Assembly (NCBI GenBank): GCA_021772755.1
Contig: JAJFLJ010000010.1
Span: forward strand, 1 to 43,051
Direction of reading: 5' to 3'
DNA: 43,051 nucleotides
Source: Candidatus Sumerlaeota bacterium
GTDB lineage: Bacteria > Sumerlaeota > Sumerlaeia > SLMS01 > JAHLLQ01
Made by a program: the position numbers and the translations under genes. The notes beneath the pieces are model-generated. The model saw only the letters and a list, made by a program, of their open reading frames with translations, was not told the origin of the DNA and did not search any database. This document shows, in pieces, positions 30,086-38,379 of this stretch; position 1 is the stretch's first letter, and each line of letters starts with the position of its first letter.

Positions 30086-31381
30086 TCAGTACCAGAGGAG
30101 CAACCCGGCCAGCAGCGCCGCCAGAACCGCCGCCAGACCCATCAGAAGGCGAAGCTGCCTGGACTCCTTCGACGCGGGCGCAGGCCTGGCGGGAGGGGCG
30201 GGACGCGTTTCCCGGGACTTCGGGGACTGCTTCTGAGGGGCCGCCAGCGGCGGAATCGCGACGGGCGGAACCTCCTCCTCGGCGGCGGGATCGTAGGGCG
30301 TCGCGGTCCACGACTTCGTGACCCGGCGAAAGTCCGTTCCACCCGCAGCCGACGAATCGGCGTCCGCCTCCACGATCGCGGAGGAAGCCGCCCGCGCGAT
30401 CTGCCGCTCTTCGGACCACTCGGTGTCGTTGAGTGCCAGCCCTTTGCGAAAGGCACGCACGAACTGGCGAATCGAAGCGAAGCGCTTCTCGGGATTGTTG
30501 GAGAGCGCGCGCATCAGTGCGGCCTCCGCCTCCGGCTTGACGTCGCCGCGGAATTCCGACGGGGGATCGAACCGTCCCTGCGGAAGCCGACGCGTCAGCA
30601 TTTCGTACACGATCACCGCCAGCGAGAACTGGTCGGCTCTCGGGTCGGCGTTGCTTCCGTGCATCTGCTGCTCCGGCGCCGTGTACTGCGGCGTGCCGAT
30701 CGCCATGCCGTGGTCGGTTTCCTCCCCGAGCCGCGACATGAGGTTCGCGATGCCGAAGTCGGTCACGAAGATCCGGCCGCCCTGGGAGAGCAGGATGTTG
30801 GCGGGCTTGAGATCGCGGTGGACGAAGCCGTGATCGTGACAGCACTGCACCGCCTCCGCCACCGCCGAGGCCACCGTCACCACCTCGTCGAGTTCCAGGG
30901 GCGCGGCGTCGGCAATGCGCTGCTTGAGATTGCAGCCCGGCACGTAGTCCACGACGATGAAGTTCTTTCGCCCGATCGTCCCCCGGTCCAGAATCGGCAG
31001 AATGTTCGGATGCGTCAGCGCAGCCATCGACTGCGCCTCCATGTAGAAGCGCCGGATCAGCTCCGGGTGCTTCGCGCAATCCTCCGGCAGCACCTTGATG
31101 GCGACCAGTTCGCGGCCCGAATCGCGGACCGCGCTGTAAACCACGCCCATCCCCCCGCGACCCAGAATCCCCAGCAGCTCGTAGCCGTCCAGGCGAAAGC
31201 TCGTTTCCTGGTTGCTCGACGAATCCGGCGACGGCTCCGGGCGCGCCTCCTCGGGGCGGTTGAGTACGAGTGGGGTCGAGCAGATGCGGCAGCGGACGGG
31301 CCCGCGAAGGCGGTCCAGCGAGAGACGCGGAACCGGAATATCGGCTGCGCATTCGGGGCAGTGGACGACGATGGAAGTCAA
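30086..31381 (-). CDS. Ser/Thr protein kinase with N-terminal zinc ribbon and C-terminal membrane anchor
   Basis: A 431-residue Hanks-type kinase. The N-terminus has a four-cysteine MJ0042-type zinc ribbon (C8-x-x-C11, C31-x-x-C34). The kinase domain (about 67-330) has the Gly loop GRGGMGVVY (74-82), ATP lysine K96 in VAIKV, catalytic D190 in HRDLKPAN, DFG at 208-210 and the APE-type motif TAPEQQ; all key residues are intact. A Pro/Ala/Lys-rich linker leads to a single transmembrane helix at the extreme C-terminus (LLMGLAAVLAALLAGLLLW), so the kinase faces the cytoplasm with almost no external part. The start is probably TTG 31381, just before the first cysteine pair; no ATG precedes it in frame nearby. 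Substrates are unknown. Confidence 0.9.
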   Translation of the reverse strand: MTSIVVHCPECAADIPVPRLSLDRLRGPVRCRICSTPLVLNRPEEARPEPSPDSSSNQETSFRLDGYELLGILGRGGMGVVYSAVRDSGRELVAIKVLPEDCAKHPELIRRFYMEAQSMAALTHPNILPILDRGTIGRKNFIVVDYVPGCNLKQRIADAAPLELDEVVTVASAVAEAVQCCHDHGFVHRDLKPANILLSQGGRIFVTDFGIANLMSRLGEETDHGMAIGTPQYTAPEQQMHGSNADPRADQFSLAVIVYEMLTRRLPQGRFDPPSEFRGDVKPEAEAALMRALSNNPEKRFASIRQFVRAFRKGLALNDTEWSEERQIARAASSAIVEADADSSAAGGTDFRRVTKSWTATPYDPAAEEEVPPVAIPPLAAPQKQSPKSRETRPAPPARPAPASKESRQLRLLMGLAAVLAALLAGLLLWY

Positions 31382-31434
31382 TGGATGCGAACGGGTCCCG
31401 GGTCGTGTCGAATTCCTCTCCCCCCGTCTTCGCC

Positions 31435-32265
31435 CTAGCTGTCGGCCTCGTCGATCAGAATGCGCGCCCGCTCCGCCGACACGAGCTGGGCGTGTGGAAT
31501 CCTCAGAGCCGCCACCGCGTTCCTGTAGGTGGCTTCCTTGATCTCGCTGAAGCCCAGCCCGAACAGATCTCCCAGGGCCATGGCCGCGAACTCGATATAG
31601 GCCGGTTCGTTCCGCCGGCCCCGGCGGTGCTTCGGCGCCAGATACGGGCTGTCTGTTTCCAGCACGAGATGCTCGATGCCGATCTTCGCCAGCGTCGCCC
31701 GCAGATCCGCGTTGTCGGGAAACGTGACCGTGCCGCCCACGCCAAGGTGGAAACCCATGTCCACCAGCGCCTTCGCGTCCTCCAGCGTACCGGAGAAACA
31801 GTGCGCGATGCCGCGGATCTCCTCGCCGCGTTCGGTCCGCAGGTCCGCCAGCAGGTCCGCGTAGGCCTCGCGGCAGTGCATGGAAACGGGAAGCGAAAGC
31901 TCGCGGGCGGTCCCCAGCTGATAGCGAAACCCCGCGCGCTGGCGCTTCTCGTCGTAGGGCTTGTGATAGTAGTCCAGGCCGATCTCGCCCCACGCGACGA
32001 CCTCCGGCAGGGCCGCCAGCTTCACCAGCTCGTCCGTCGCCTTCTCCGACCACGTGTCGATGTCGGAGGGATGGATGCCCACCGCCGCCAGACACCCCGG
32101 ATAGCGGCGGGCGATCTCGACGACCTCTTTCGAGTCCGTCGGGTTCGTCCCCAGGTTCAGGATGTGGATCACCGTCGCCTGCTGCGCGCGGGAAATCACC
32201 GCCGACAGATCGTGGTTGAACCGGCTGCTCTGGAGATGGGCGTGGGTGTCGAAGAGATTCGCCAT
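31435..32265 (-). CDS. tatD: TatD-family metal-dependent hydrolase (deoxyribonuclease)
   Basis: A 276-residue TIM-barrel hydrolase. Metal ligands are seen in FDTHAHL (H8, H10), the glutamate in AWGEIGLDYY, the histidine in SMHCREAY, the histidine in IAHCFSG, and the aspartate in LETDSPYLAP. Family members are 3'-5' exonucleases or DNases in repair and nucleic-acid turnover. ATG 32265 is the natural start (MANLFDTHAHL). The kinase gene follows after 53 bases in the same direction, while a terminator separates tatD from the upstream ferredoxin gene. Confidence 0.94.
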   Translation of the reverse strand: MANLFDTHAHLQSSRFNHDLSAVISRAQQATVIHILNLGTNPTDSKEVVEIARRYPGCLAAVGIHPSDIDTWSEKATDELVKLAALPEVVAWGEIGLDYYHKPYDEKRQRAGFRYQLGTARELSLPVSMHCREAYADLLADLRTERGEEIRGIAHCFSGTLEDAKALVDMGFHLGVGGTVTFPDNADLRATLAKIGIEHLVLETDSPYLAPKHRRGRRNEPAYIEFAAMALGDLFGLGFSEIKEATYRNAVAALRIPHAQLVSAERARILIDEADS

Positions 32266-32304
32266 GAGAGGCTCAGGTGCTGGCGGGCCGGGGTACGGGC
32301 AACG

Positions 32305-32331
32305 AAAATGCCGCCTCCGTCGGGAGGCGGC
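32305..32331 (-). terminator. Rho-independent terminator after the ferredoxin gene
   Basis: Read on the minus strand: a perfect 9-bp stem, GCCGCCTCC (32331-32323) with GGAGGCGGC (32318-32310), four-base loop, followed by ATTTTCG. It lies about 30 bases after the ferredoxin stop. Confidence 0.85.
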
Positions 32332-32361
32332 CTCTCGAAACCGTCGAACCGCTGGAGAGCG

Positions 32362-32595
32362 CTACTCGCCGTCTTCGCCGATGGCCTCGACGGGGCAGCC
32401 TTCCAGCGCCTCCATGCAGAGCTGCTCCTCGGTCTCGTTGCGCGGCTGGACCGCCACGAAGGAGTAGCCCTTGTCGTCGTCTCGGGCGAAATTGTCCGGT
32501 GCCGTGGCGCGGCAGGCATCGCAGTCGATGCACTGGTCGTCCACGTAGAATTTCCCCGATGCGTTTTCGGGAAGTTTCGCCGAAGAATCAGCCAT
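32362..32595 (-). CDS. Single-cluster [4Fe-4S] ferredoxin
   Basis: A 77-residue acidic electron carrier. Cluster ligands are C22-x-x-C25-x-x-C28 (CIDCDACR) and C67 in GCPVEAI. A fifth cysteine (C60) occupies the position that forms a disulfide with a lost second-cluster site in one-cluster ferredoxins. The starting ATG 32595 has GGAGG ten bases upstream; the frame is open further upstream, but that part is non-coding. It is monocistronic with its own terminator. The partner enzyme is unknown. Confidence 0.92.
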   Translation of the reverse strand: MADSSAKLPENASGKFYVDDQCIDCDACRATAPDNFARDDDKGYSFVAVQPRNETEEQLCMEALEGCPVEAIGEDGE

Positions 32596-32756
32596 TGTCT
32601 TGAGCCTCCAGAGGTCGGGAGAGGGAAGTCGTTGCCCGTTTGATCGCTGCCGGTGGAGAAACAACGCCTGCGCCCGCCGGGCAAGGACTCTCTTGCCCTT
32701 TCCCGGGCAGCCAGTCTCATGCCACGGAACTCCGGAGGTCCCCCACGCCACCGCCC

Positions 32757-34646
32757 ATGACCACCGAAACCGACGTTCCGAATCCCGCCCCGGCGCGGGA
32801 GTGGCCGGCCTGGCGCGAATGGCTCGTCTATCTCGTCCTCGCTCTCGTTCCCCAGGCCATCCTCTGGATCAACCTCTCGGAGTTCGCCTGGGTCTATCCC
32901 AGCGCAGACCTCGCCCAGACCTACTGGAATCACTGGTGGTTCGACCAGGCCCTCTCGCAGTTCCGAAACCCCTACCACTCCCCCGTGCTCTTTCACCCCT
33001 TTGGCGCGTATCTCTACATGACGACGTTCGAGATCGTCGACGCGGCGGTGACATGGCCCGTTCGCGCCCTCTTCGGAACCGTCGTCAGCGTCAAGGCGGC
33101 GGTTCTGCTCCATGCCCTGTGGACCAGCGGAACGACCCACGCCCTCATGCGGCGGCTCGGTCTCGGAAGATCCGCCGCCATGCTCTGCGCGGTCGTCTTC
33201 ACGCACTGCTCCTACCGCTACATCAACGTCAAAGCCGTGAGTCTCCTCTCCACCGGCCATGCGGTGTTTCTGCTCTGGGCACTCGCCGGCGTGGTCAGGC
33301 GCCCCGGCAGCGTGAAGGACGGCCTCGCCCTGGGACTCGGCGTCGTTCTCTGCGTCTACAGCATGCTCTACTACATCCTCTTCATGACGCTGCTGATTCC
33401 CGCCGCCGCCGCCTTCGCGTACGCGTTCGGGCGCTGGCGCCCCTCGCGAACGTGGTTCGCCGGATTCGCGAAGAGTTGCGGCGTCGCGGCTCTCGTCTTC
33501 ACCGGTCCGCTCGCCTTCTTCTACGTCGGCACGCGGACGGCCCACGGCCATCTGCAAATGGTCGACGGATTTCCCGTCTCCACCCGCATTCGCGGATCGG
33601 CCGAGCTGATCCAGTTCGTCCTGCCCGTGAAGCTGCGGGCGCTGCTGACCGGCGTTCCCCGGGACCCCGAGCCCTGGCGGCTGCTGACGCTCCCCTACCG
33701 CTCCTTCAGTTTCGCGCTTCCCGCGCTCGTCGTCGCCGGAGCGATCGCGGGCTGGCGAATTCGCCGGAGGAACGCGTCCGACGAACCCGGCCTTTCCCGT
33801 CCGCTCGCCGCAGCGGCGGCGGGAATGGCGCTCGTCGCGCTGGTCGTGGCACTCGGTCCCGAAATCAAGGTCTGGACGACGCGCGACCCGGCGGAAGTGG
33901 TCGACTGGAACAAGCCCCATCCCCCCGAATGGCAGGGGGTTTCCGTTCCCTCCCCCGGTGCGGTGTTCTTCCGTCTGCCGCTCTGGGAACACGTTCGCGC
34001 GCCCGGAAGAGCGGGGCTCTTCTACCTGTTGCCACTGCTCGCCCTCGCCGCACCGCTCTGCGTTTCCGCCGCCAGCGCCGCCAGGCGCCGGATCGATTCC
34101 CTTTCGCCCCGCCTCGGGCGGTACGTTCCCGCAGCCGCGCTGCTGGCCGTTTATTTCGAACTCTTCCAGGGCTTCTATCTGACGGAACCCGAAGGCGCGC
34201 CGCCGGTCTACCACGAGATCGCCGAACGGCCCGGCGACGGCGCCCTGCGCGAGTTCCCCGACATCGGGTTCTTCCTCAACGGCATCATGATGTACGGCCA
34301 GACGATTCACGACAAGCCGCTCGTCGGCGGCTATCTCTCGCGCGATCTGGAAGGCTTCGAGTTCTGGCTCGAAGAGCGTCCCTGGGTGATGATCTTTCGC
34401 AGCTTCATGTTCGAGGGCCGCCCGTGGCGCATTCCCGAAGCCGACCGCCAGGCGCTGCTGCGGTCGGCCGCGGAGGATGGCGTGAAGTACATCCTCTGGA
34501 CCCCCGATATCGTTTCCAACGGCACACCCGAGGGCGTCGCCGCGTTCATGGAAATCAACCGCCTGGGAACGGCCTTCGAAAGCAACGACGACGACAAGAT
34601 GGGCTGGGAACTGTTTCCGCCGGACGACGAGTCCTCCGCACCGTAG
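32757..34646 (+). CDS. Large polytopic membrane protein (possible GT-C-type glycosyltransferase)
   Basis: A 629-residue protein with about ten to eleven transmembrane helices in the first two thirds, starting LVYLVLALVPQAILWINL. After the first helix comes an aromatic loop with an acidic residue (YPSADLAQTYWNHWW), as in GT-C enzymes that use lipid-linked sugars, and the C-terminal 130 residues form a soluble domain. These are features of GT-C/YfhO-like proteins, but I see no diagnostic signature, so the assignment is tentative. Start ATG 32757 is chosen because upstream translation is Pro-rich and non-hydrophobic. It converges on the MFS gene with a six-base gap. Confidence 0.75.
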   Translation: MTTETDVPNPAPAREWPAWREWLVYLVLALVPQAILWINLSEFAWVYPSADLAQTYWNHWWFDQALSQFRNPYHSPVLFHPFGAYLYMTTFEIVDAAVTWPVRALFGTVVSVKAAVLLHALWTSGTTHALMRRLGLGRSAAMLCAVVFTHCSYRYINVKAVSLLSTGHAVFLLWALAGVVRRPGSVKDGLALGLGVVLCVYSMLYYILFMTLLIPAAAAFAYAFGRWRPSRTWFAGFAKSCGVAALVFTGPLAFFYVGTRTAHGHLQMVDGFPVSTRIRGSAELIQFVLPVKLRALLTGVPRDPEPWRLLTLPYRSFSFALPALVVAGAIAGWRIRRRNASDEPGLSRPLAAAAAGMALVALVVALGPEIKVWTTRDPAEVVDWNKPHPPEWQGVSVPSPGAVFFRLPLWEHVRAPGRAGLFYLLPLLALAAPLCVSAASAARRRIDSLSPRLGRYVPAAALLAVYFELFQGFYLTEPEGAPPVYHEIAERPGDGALREFPDIGFFLNGIMMYGQTIHDKPLVGGYLSRDLEGFEFWLEERPWVMIFRSFMFEGRPWRIPEADRQALLRSAAEDGVKYILWTPDIVSNGTPEGVAAFMEINRLGTAFESNDDDKMGWELFPPDDESSAP

Positions 34647-34652
34647 CGACGA

Positions 34653-35816
34653 TCAGCGCCCCACCGACGCTCCGATTCGCGCGACCGCCACCGCCGCCGC
34701 GAGAATCAGCGCCGCCGCGACGCAGAACGGCGCGACGACCGCCAGCGGATACACGAGCGTTCCGGCGAACGGCCCGATGCCACGCCCCATCGTCTGCGCC
34801 GTCTGGCTCAGGCCCAGCAACAACCCCTGGTCCCCGGGCCCGGCCGTGCGCGAGAGCCACCCCTGCAGGCACGGCACCGCGAGACCGCTGCCGAACGCGA
34901 TCAGCGCCGGCGCGGCATAGATCAGCGCTTCGGGCGGATAGCACGCGAGCAGCACGAACCCCGCCGCCGTGATCGGCAGCCCCGCCATCAGCAGCCGCTT
35001 CTCGCCGAAGCGCGGCGCGAGCGACCGCACCAGGCCGCCCTGAACGAAGATGCCCACGACCCCCAGAATCGCGAAACCGACCGCCGATTCCCGCACGCCC
35101 CAGCCGTACCAGTCCTTCGCCGCCATCGGAAACAGGGTGAAGAAGTGCGCCACGCCGGCCGTCATGACGAGCGAAACGAGCAGCAGACGAACTGCGGCCG
35201 GATGCCTCAGCGCACGCCGCCGCGTCTCGCCGTGGAACAGCGGAATCAGCGGAGGCGGTTCGCCCCCCGCGTGCGCAGGGCGCGTTTCCGGCAATGCGAA
35301 CACGATCAGCAGCAGCGAGAGCGACTGCAGCCCCGCGAACACATAGCCCATGTTGCCAAGGCCGATGGAATCCGAGAGAATCCCCAGCAGCGGCCCGATC
35401 GCGAACGCCAGTCCCACCGCCGCGCCGATCACCCCCATGCCGGCGGAGCGCCTCTCCGGCGGTGTCGTGTCGGCGACGATCGCCATCGCCACCGGCGCCT
35501 GGGCCGAAAACGAACTGTCGATCAGACGGCTCAGCAGAAGAATCCACCACGCCGACGACATGCTCCAGCAAAGCGACCCGGCGATCGTCGCCAGGGACCC
35601 GGCGATCATGATCGGTTTCCGCCCGACGCGGTCCGACAGTCCCGCCCACAGCGGCGCCAGCAGCCCGCGCGGAGCGCTCAGCGCCAGCCAGAGCAGACCC
35701 AGCATCTCCGGGCTGCCGCCCAACTCCGCGTTGAACGGTTCCAGCGTGCTGAACGTGGCACCCACGCAGAGCAGTTGGAGAAAGACGATCCCGGCGACGA
35801 CAAGGAGAACCCGCAT
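34653..35816 (-). CDS. Major facilitator superfamily transporter (DHA-type)
   Basis: A 387-residue permease with twelve predicted helices. The MFS motif A is well kept in the loop between helices 2 and 3 (GLSDRVGRKPIM, about 59-70). A motif-C-like stretch follows helix 4/5 (GVIGAAVGLAFAIGPLLG), as in drug/H+ antiporters of the TetA/Bcr type. A degenerate motif A is repeated in the second half (LVRSLAPRFGEKRLLMAG). The substrate is unknown. Start ATG 35816 directly begins helix 1. It is transcribed divergently from queC across 115 bases; nothing in the sequence links it to queuosine precursor transport. Confidence 0.9.
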   Translation of the reverse strand: MRVLLVVAGIVFLQLLCVGATFSTLEPFNAELGGSPEMLGLLWLALSAPRGLLAPLWAGLSDRVGRKPIMIAGSLATIAGSLCWSMSSAWWILLLSRLIDSSFSAQAPVAMAIVADTTPPERRSAGMGVIGAAVGLAFAIGPLLGILSDSIGLGNMGYVFAGLQSLSLLLIVFALPETRPAHAGGEPPPLIPLFHGETRRRALRHPAAVRLLLVSLVMTAGVAHFFTLFPMAAKDWYGWGVRESAVGFAILGVVGIFVQGGLVRSLAPRFGEKRLLMAGLPITAAGFVLLACYPPEALIYAAPALIAFGSGLAVPCLQGWLSRTAGPGDQGLLLGLSQTAQTMGRGIGPFAGTLVYPLAVVAPFCVAAALILAAAVAVARIGASVGR

Positions 35817-35931
35817 GGGCGAGAGGTGACTGCGGACCCGTGCCGGAGGCAAGCCAGGCGATGCGCGACATAGTCGTTGCCGGGCGCGGCCTGTCCGCCC
35901 CAGGCTCCCTCCCCGGCGAACGGAGGCGCAC

Positions 35932-36627
35932 ATGAGCGGCGGCAGCAAAGCGGTGGTACTCCTCAGTGGCGGACTCGACTCCACCACCTGCGCGGCGATC
36001 GCGAAGTCCCAGGGCTTCGACATCTGCGCGCTGACGATGGCGTACGGCCAGCGCCACACCCACGAGACCGAAGCCGCTGCACGGGTCGCGCAGCACTTCG
36101 GCATCCGGCAGCACATCACCATCACCATCGACCTGCGCCAGTTCGGCGGCTCCGCACTGACCGGCGACATCGCTGTTCCGAAGCACGACGACGCCGCCGA
36201 CATCGGCACCGGCATCCCCGTCACCTACGTCCCCGCGCGAAACACCATCTTCCTCTCCTACGCGCTGGCGTGGGCGGAGGTTCTCGGCGCGCACGACATC
36301 TTCATCGGCGTCAACGCGCTCGACTACAGCGGCTATCCCGACTGCCGCCCCGAATACATCGAGGCGTTCGGGCGCATGGCGAACCTGGCGACGAAGGCCG
36401 GCGTCACCGGCACCGGCCTTCGCATTCACACGCCGCTGATCGACCTTACCAAGGCGCAGATCGTCCGCCAGGGGCTCGACCTGGGCGTGGACTACGGCAT
36501 GACGACGTCCTGCTACGACCCCGACGCCGAAGGCCGCGCCTGCGGACACTGCGACGCCTGTCTCCTCCGCCTGAAGGGCTTTCGCGAGAACGGCATTGCC
36601 GATCCGGTCCCGTACCGCAACTCCTGA
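35932..36627 (+). CDS. queC: 7-cyano-7-deazaguanine (preQ0) synthase
   Basis: A 231-residue ATP-dependent enzyme converting 7-carboxy-7-deazaguanine plus ammonia to preQ0. The PP-loop is SGGLDST (12-18), followed by [27 protein letters not shown] and [14 protein letters not shown] are QueC signatures. The C-terminal zinc site is formed by the cysteine in SCYDPDAEG and CGHCDAC. Start ATG 35932 has GGAGG upstream (CGGAGGCGCAC). queE follows after 16 bases in the same direction. Confidence 0.97.
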   Translation: MSGGSKAVVLLSGGLDSTTCAAIAKSQGFDICALTMAYGQRHTHETEAAARVAQHFGIRQHITITIDLRQFGGSALTGDIAVPKHDDAADIGTGIPVTYVPARNTIFLSYALAWAEVLGAHDIFIGVNALDYSGYPDCRPEYIEAFGRMANLATKAGVTGTGLRIHTPLIDLTKAQIVRQGLDLGVDYGMTTSCYDPDAEGRACGHCDACLLRLKGFRENGIADPVPYRNS

Positions 36628-36643
36628 CACCCCCAGCGAACCC

Positions 36644-37330
36644 ATGAGCTACGCCGTCAAGGAAGTCTATCTCACGCGCCAGGGCGAAGGCTTCCATACC
36701 GGACGCCGCGCGGTGTTTCTGCGCTTCAGCGGATGCAATCTCTGGACGGGCCGCGAGCAGGACCGCGCCCGCGCCATCTGCACGTTCTGCGATACGGACT
36801 TTCTCGGCACCGACGGTCCGCGCGGCGATTTCTACCGCTGCGCCAAGGAACTCGCGCGCGTCGTACGCGAAGTCTGGGAAGAACCGGAAACGCCGCGTGA
36901 GGAATCGGCGTGTTCGCTGACGCCGGAGTACTTCGAAGGCGAACAGCCGCCCCTCGTCGTCTGCACCGGCGGCGAACCGCTGCTCCAGCTCAATTCCCGC
37001 CTGATCGACGCGCTGCACGACGAGGGATTCGAGATCGCCGTCGAAACCAACGGCACCCGCCGCGCCCCCGACGGCATCGACTGGGTCTGCGTCAGCCCCA
37101 AGGCCGGCGCAGAACTCAACTTGATGTCCGGAAACGAGCTCAAACTCGTCTGGCCGCAGCAGGGCGCCTCGCCCGAAGAGTACGAACCGCTCGCCTTCGA
37201 GCACTTCTACCTGCAGCCGATGGACGGCCCCGAAGCCGAAGCGAACGCGCGCGAAGCGGAACGATACTGCGCGACGCACCCGAAGTGGAAACTCAGCCGG
37301 CAGATGCACAAGGTGTGGGGCGTCGCGTAG
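36644..37330 (+). CDS. queE: 7-carboxy-7-deazaguanine synthase (radical SAM)
   Basis: A 228-residue radical-SAM enzyme that contracts 6-carboxy-tetrahydropterin to CDG, the step before QueC. The N-terminus YLTRQGEGFHTGRRAVFLR is typical. The cluster motif is the longer CX14CX2C form (C in SGCNLW, then CTFC), which one QueE subgroup has. The SAM-binding glycine motif is CTGGEPLLQ. Near the C-terminus are SPKAGAELNL and YLQPMDGPE. ATG 36644 is well placed after queC. The gene ends eight bases before the convergent queF stop. queD is not in the window. Confidence 0.96.
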   Translation: MSYAVKEVYLTRQGEGFHTGRRAVFLRFSGCNLWTGREQDRARAICTFCDTDFLGTDGPRGDFYRCAKELARVVREVWEEPETPREESACSLTPEYFEGEQPPLVVCTGGEPLLQLNSRLIDALHDEGFEIAVETNGTRRAPDGIDWVCVSPKAGAELNLMSGNELKLVWPQQGASPEEYEPLAFEHFYLQPMDGPEAEANAREAERYCATHPKWKLSRQMHKVWGVA

Positions 37331-37338
37331 GAATTCCC

Positions 37339-37779
37339 TTACGTCCCCTTCATCCCTTTTTCCGTTTCCACGTCGATGGCGATTCCGCCGCGCACGTTGA
37401 ACCGCCCGGTCACCCGGATCCATTTCGGCTTCAGGAACCCGTGCAGTTCGTCCAGAATCTCGTTCACCAGGTCCTCGTGGAACGCGCCGGTGTCTCGGAA
37501 CGACCAGAGATAGTTCTTCAGCGACTTGCTTTCCAGCGCCTTCTTCGCCGGGATGTACGCGATCTCCAGCTCCGCGTAGTCCGGCTGCCCCGTCAGCGGG
37601 CAGAAGCACGAGAACTCCGAACAGTGGAACGTCACCACCGTGTCGCGCCCGCCGTGGCGGAACGGAAACGCCTCCAGCCTTCTCTCCGGCCTGCCGACGG
37701 CGCCGGAACCGAGCTGCGTCAGTCCCGTCGTGTCCGACAACACCTCGCGCGCCGCGCTCTTCGTGTCCTTCGTCGCCAT
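37339..37779 (-). CDS. queF: NADPH-dependent 7-cyano-7-deazaguanine reductase
   Basis: A 146-residue unimodular (YkvM-type) tunnelling-fold enzyme that reduces the nitrile of preQ0 to preQ1. The catalytic cysteine is C60 in SCFCPLTGQPD, with the proton donor aspartate D67. The QueF signature ESKSLKNY (83-90) binds NADPH, and the C-terminal RFNVRGGIAIDV closes the fold. It starts at ATG 37779, 12 bases after hslV, and is the last gene of lon-hslV-queF. It faces queC-queE, so the three preQ1 genes are close but in two units. Confidence 0.96.
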   Translation of the reverse strand: MATKDTKSAAREVLSDTTGLTQLGSGAVGRPERRLEAFPFRHGGRDTVVTFHCSEFSCFCPLTGQPDYAELEIAYIPAKKALESKSLKNYLWSFRDTGAFHEDLVNEILDELHGFLKPKWIRVTGRFNVRGGIAIDVETEKGMKGT

Positions 37780-37791
37780 GATGGTCGCCTG

Positions 37792-38358
37792 CTACTTGGA
37801 ATTCGGCCCGATCGTTTCCATCGTCAGCCGGTCGTTCGTGTACACGCACGTCTCCGCCGCGATGCGCATCGATTCCCGCACGATGTCCTCCGCGCCGAGC
37901 TCCGTGTTGCGGTACAGCGCCAGCGCCGCCGACTGCGCGAACGCTCCGCCGCTGCCGATCGCGATCACCGGATCGTCCGGTTCGATGACGTCGCCCGTGC
38001 CGCTCAGCAGCAGAATCGTCTCCCTGTCGGCGACGAGCATCATCGCCTCCAGCCGCCGCAGCATGCGGTCCGTCCGCCAGAGCTTCGCCAGCTCCACCGC
38101 CGCGCGCTGCAACTGTCCGCCGTGTTCCTGAAGCCTGCCCTCGAACTTCTCCATCAGCGCGAACGCGTCCGCCGTCGCTCCCGCGAAACCGCAGACCACC
38201 TGGTCCTTGTGGATGCGGCGGACCTTGCGCGCGCCGTGCTTCATCGCGATCTTGTCGAGACTCACCTGGCCGTCGCCGCCCACCGCCGTCGTGCCGTCGC
38301 GCCGCACGGCGAGGATCGTCGTCGACCGCCAGCCCAGCTCTCTTCTGTCGTTCGCCAC
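37792..38358 (-). CDS. hslV: HslV, proteasome-like peptidase subunit
   Basis: A 188-residue threonine peptidase forming the double hexamer of the HslUV protease. The mature N-terminus [12 protein letters not shown] begins at T13, preceded by a 12-residue propeptide ([12 protein letters not shown]) that must be removed. Other signatures are [25 protein letters not shown], the [11 protein letters not shown] motif and [14 protein letters not shown]. It lies 21 bases after lon and 12 before queF. The unfoldase partner hslU is usually adjacent but is absent here, with lon in its place upstream. Confidence 0.95.
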   Translation of the reverse strand: MANDRRELGWRSTTILAVRRDGTTAVGGDGQVSLDKIAMKHGARKVRRIHKDQVVCGFAGATADAFALMEKFEGRLQEHGGQLQRAAVELAKLWRTDRMLRRLEAMMLVADRETILLLSGTGDVIEPDDPVIAIGSGGAFAQSAALALYRNTELGAEDIVRESMRIAAETCVYTNDRLTMETIGPNSK

Positions 38359-38379
38359 GTCGTCCCGCTTTCCGCCGGT

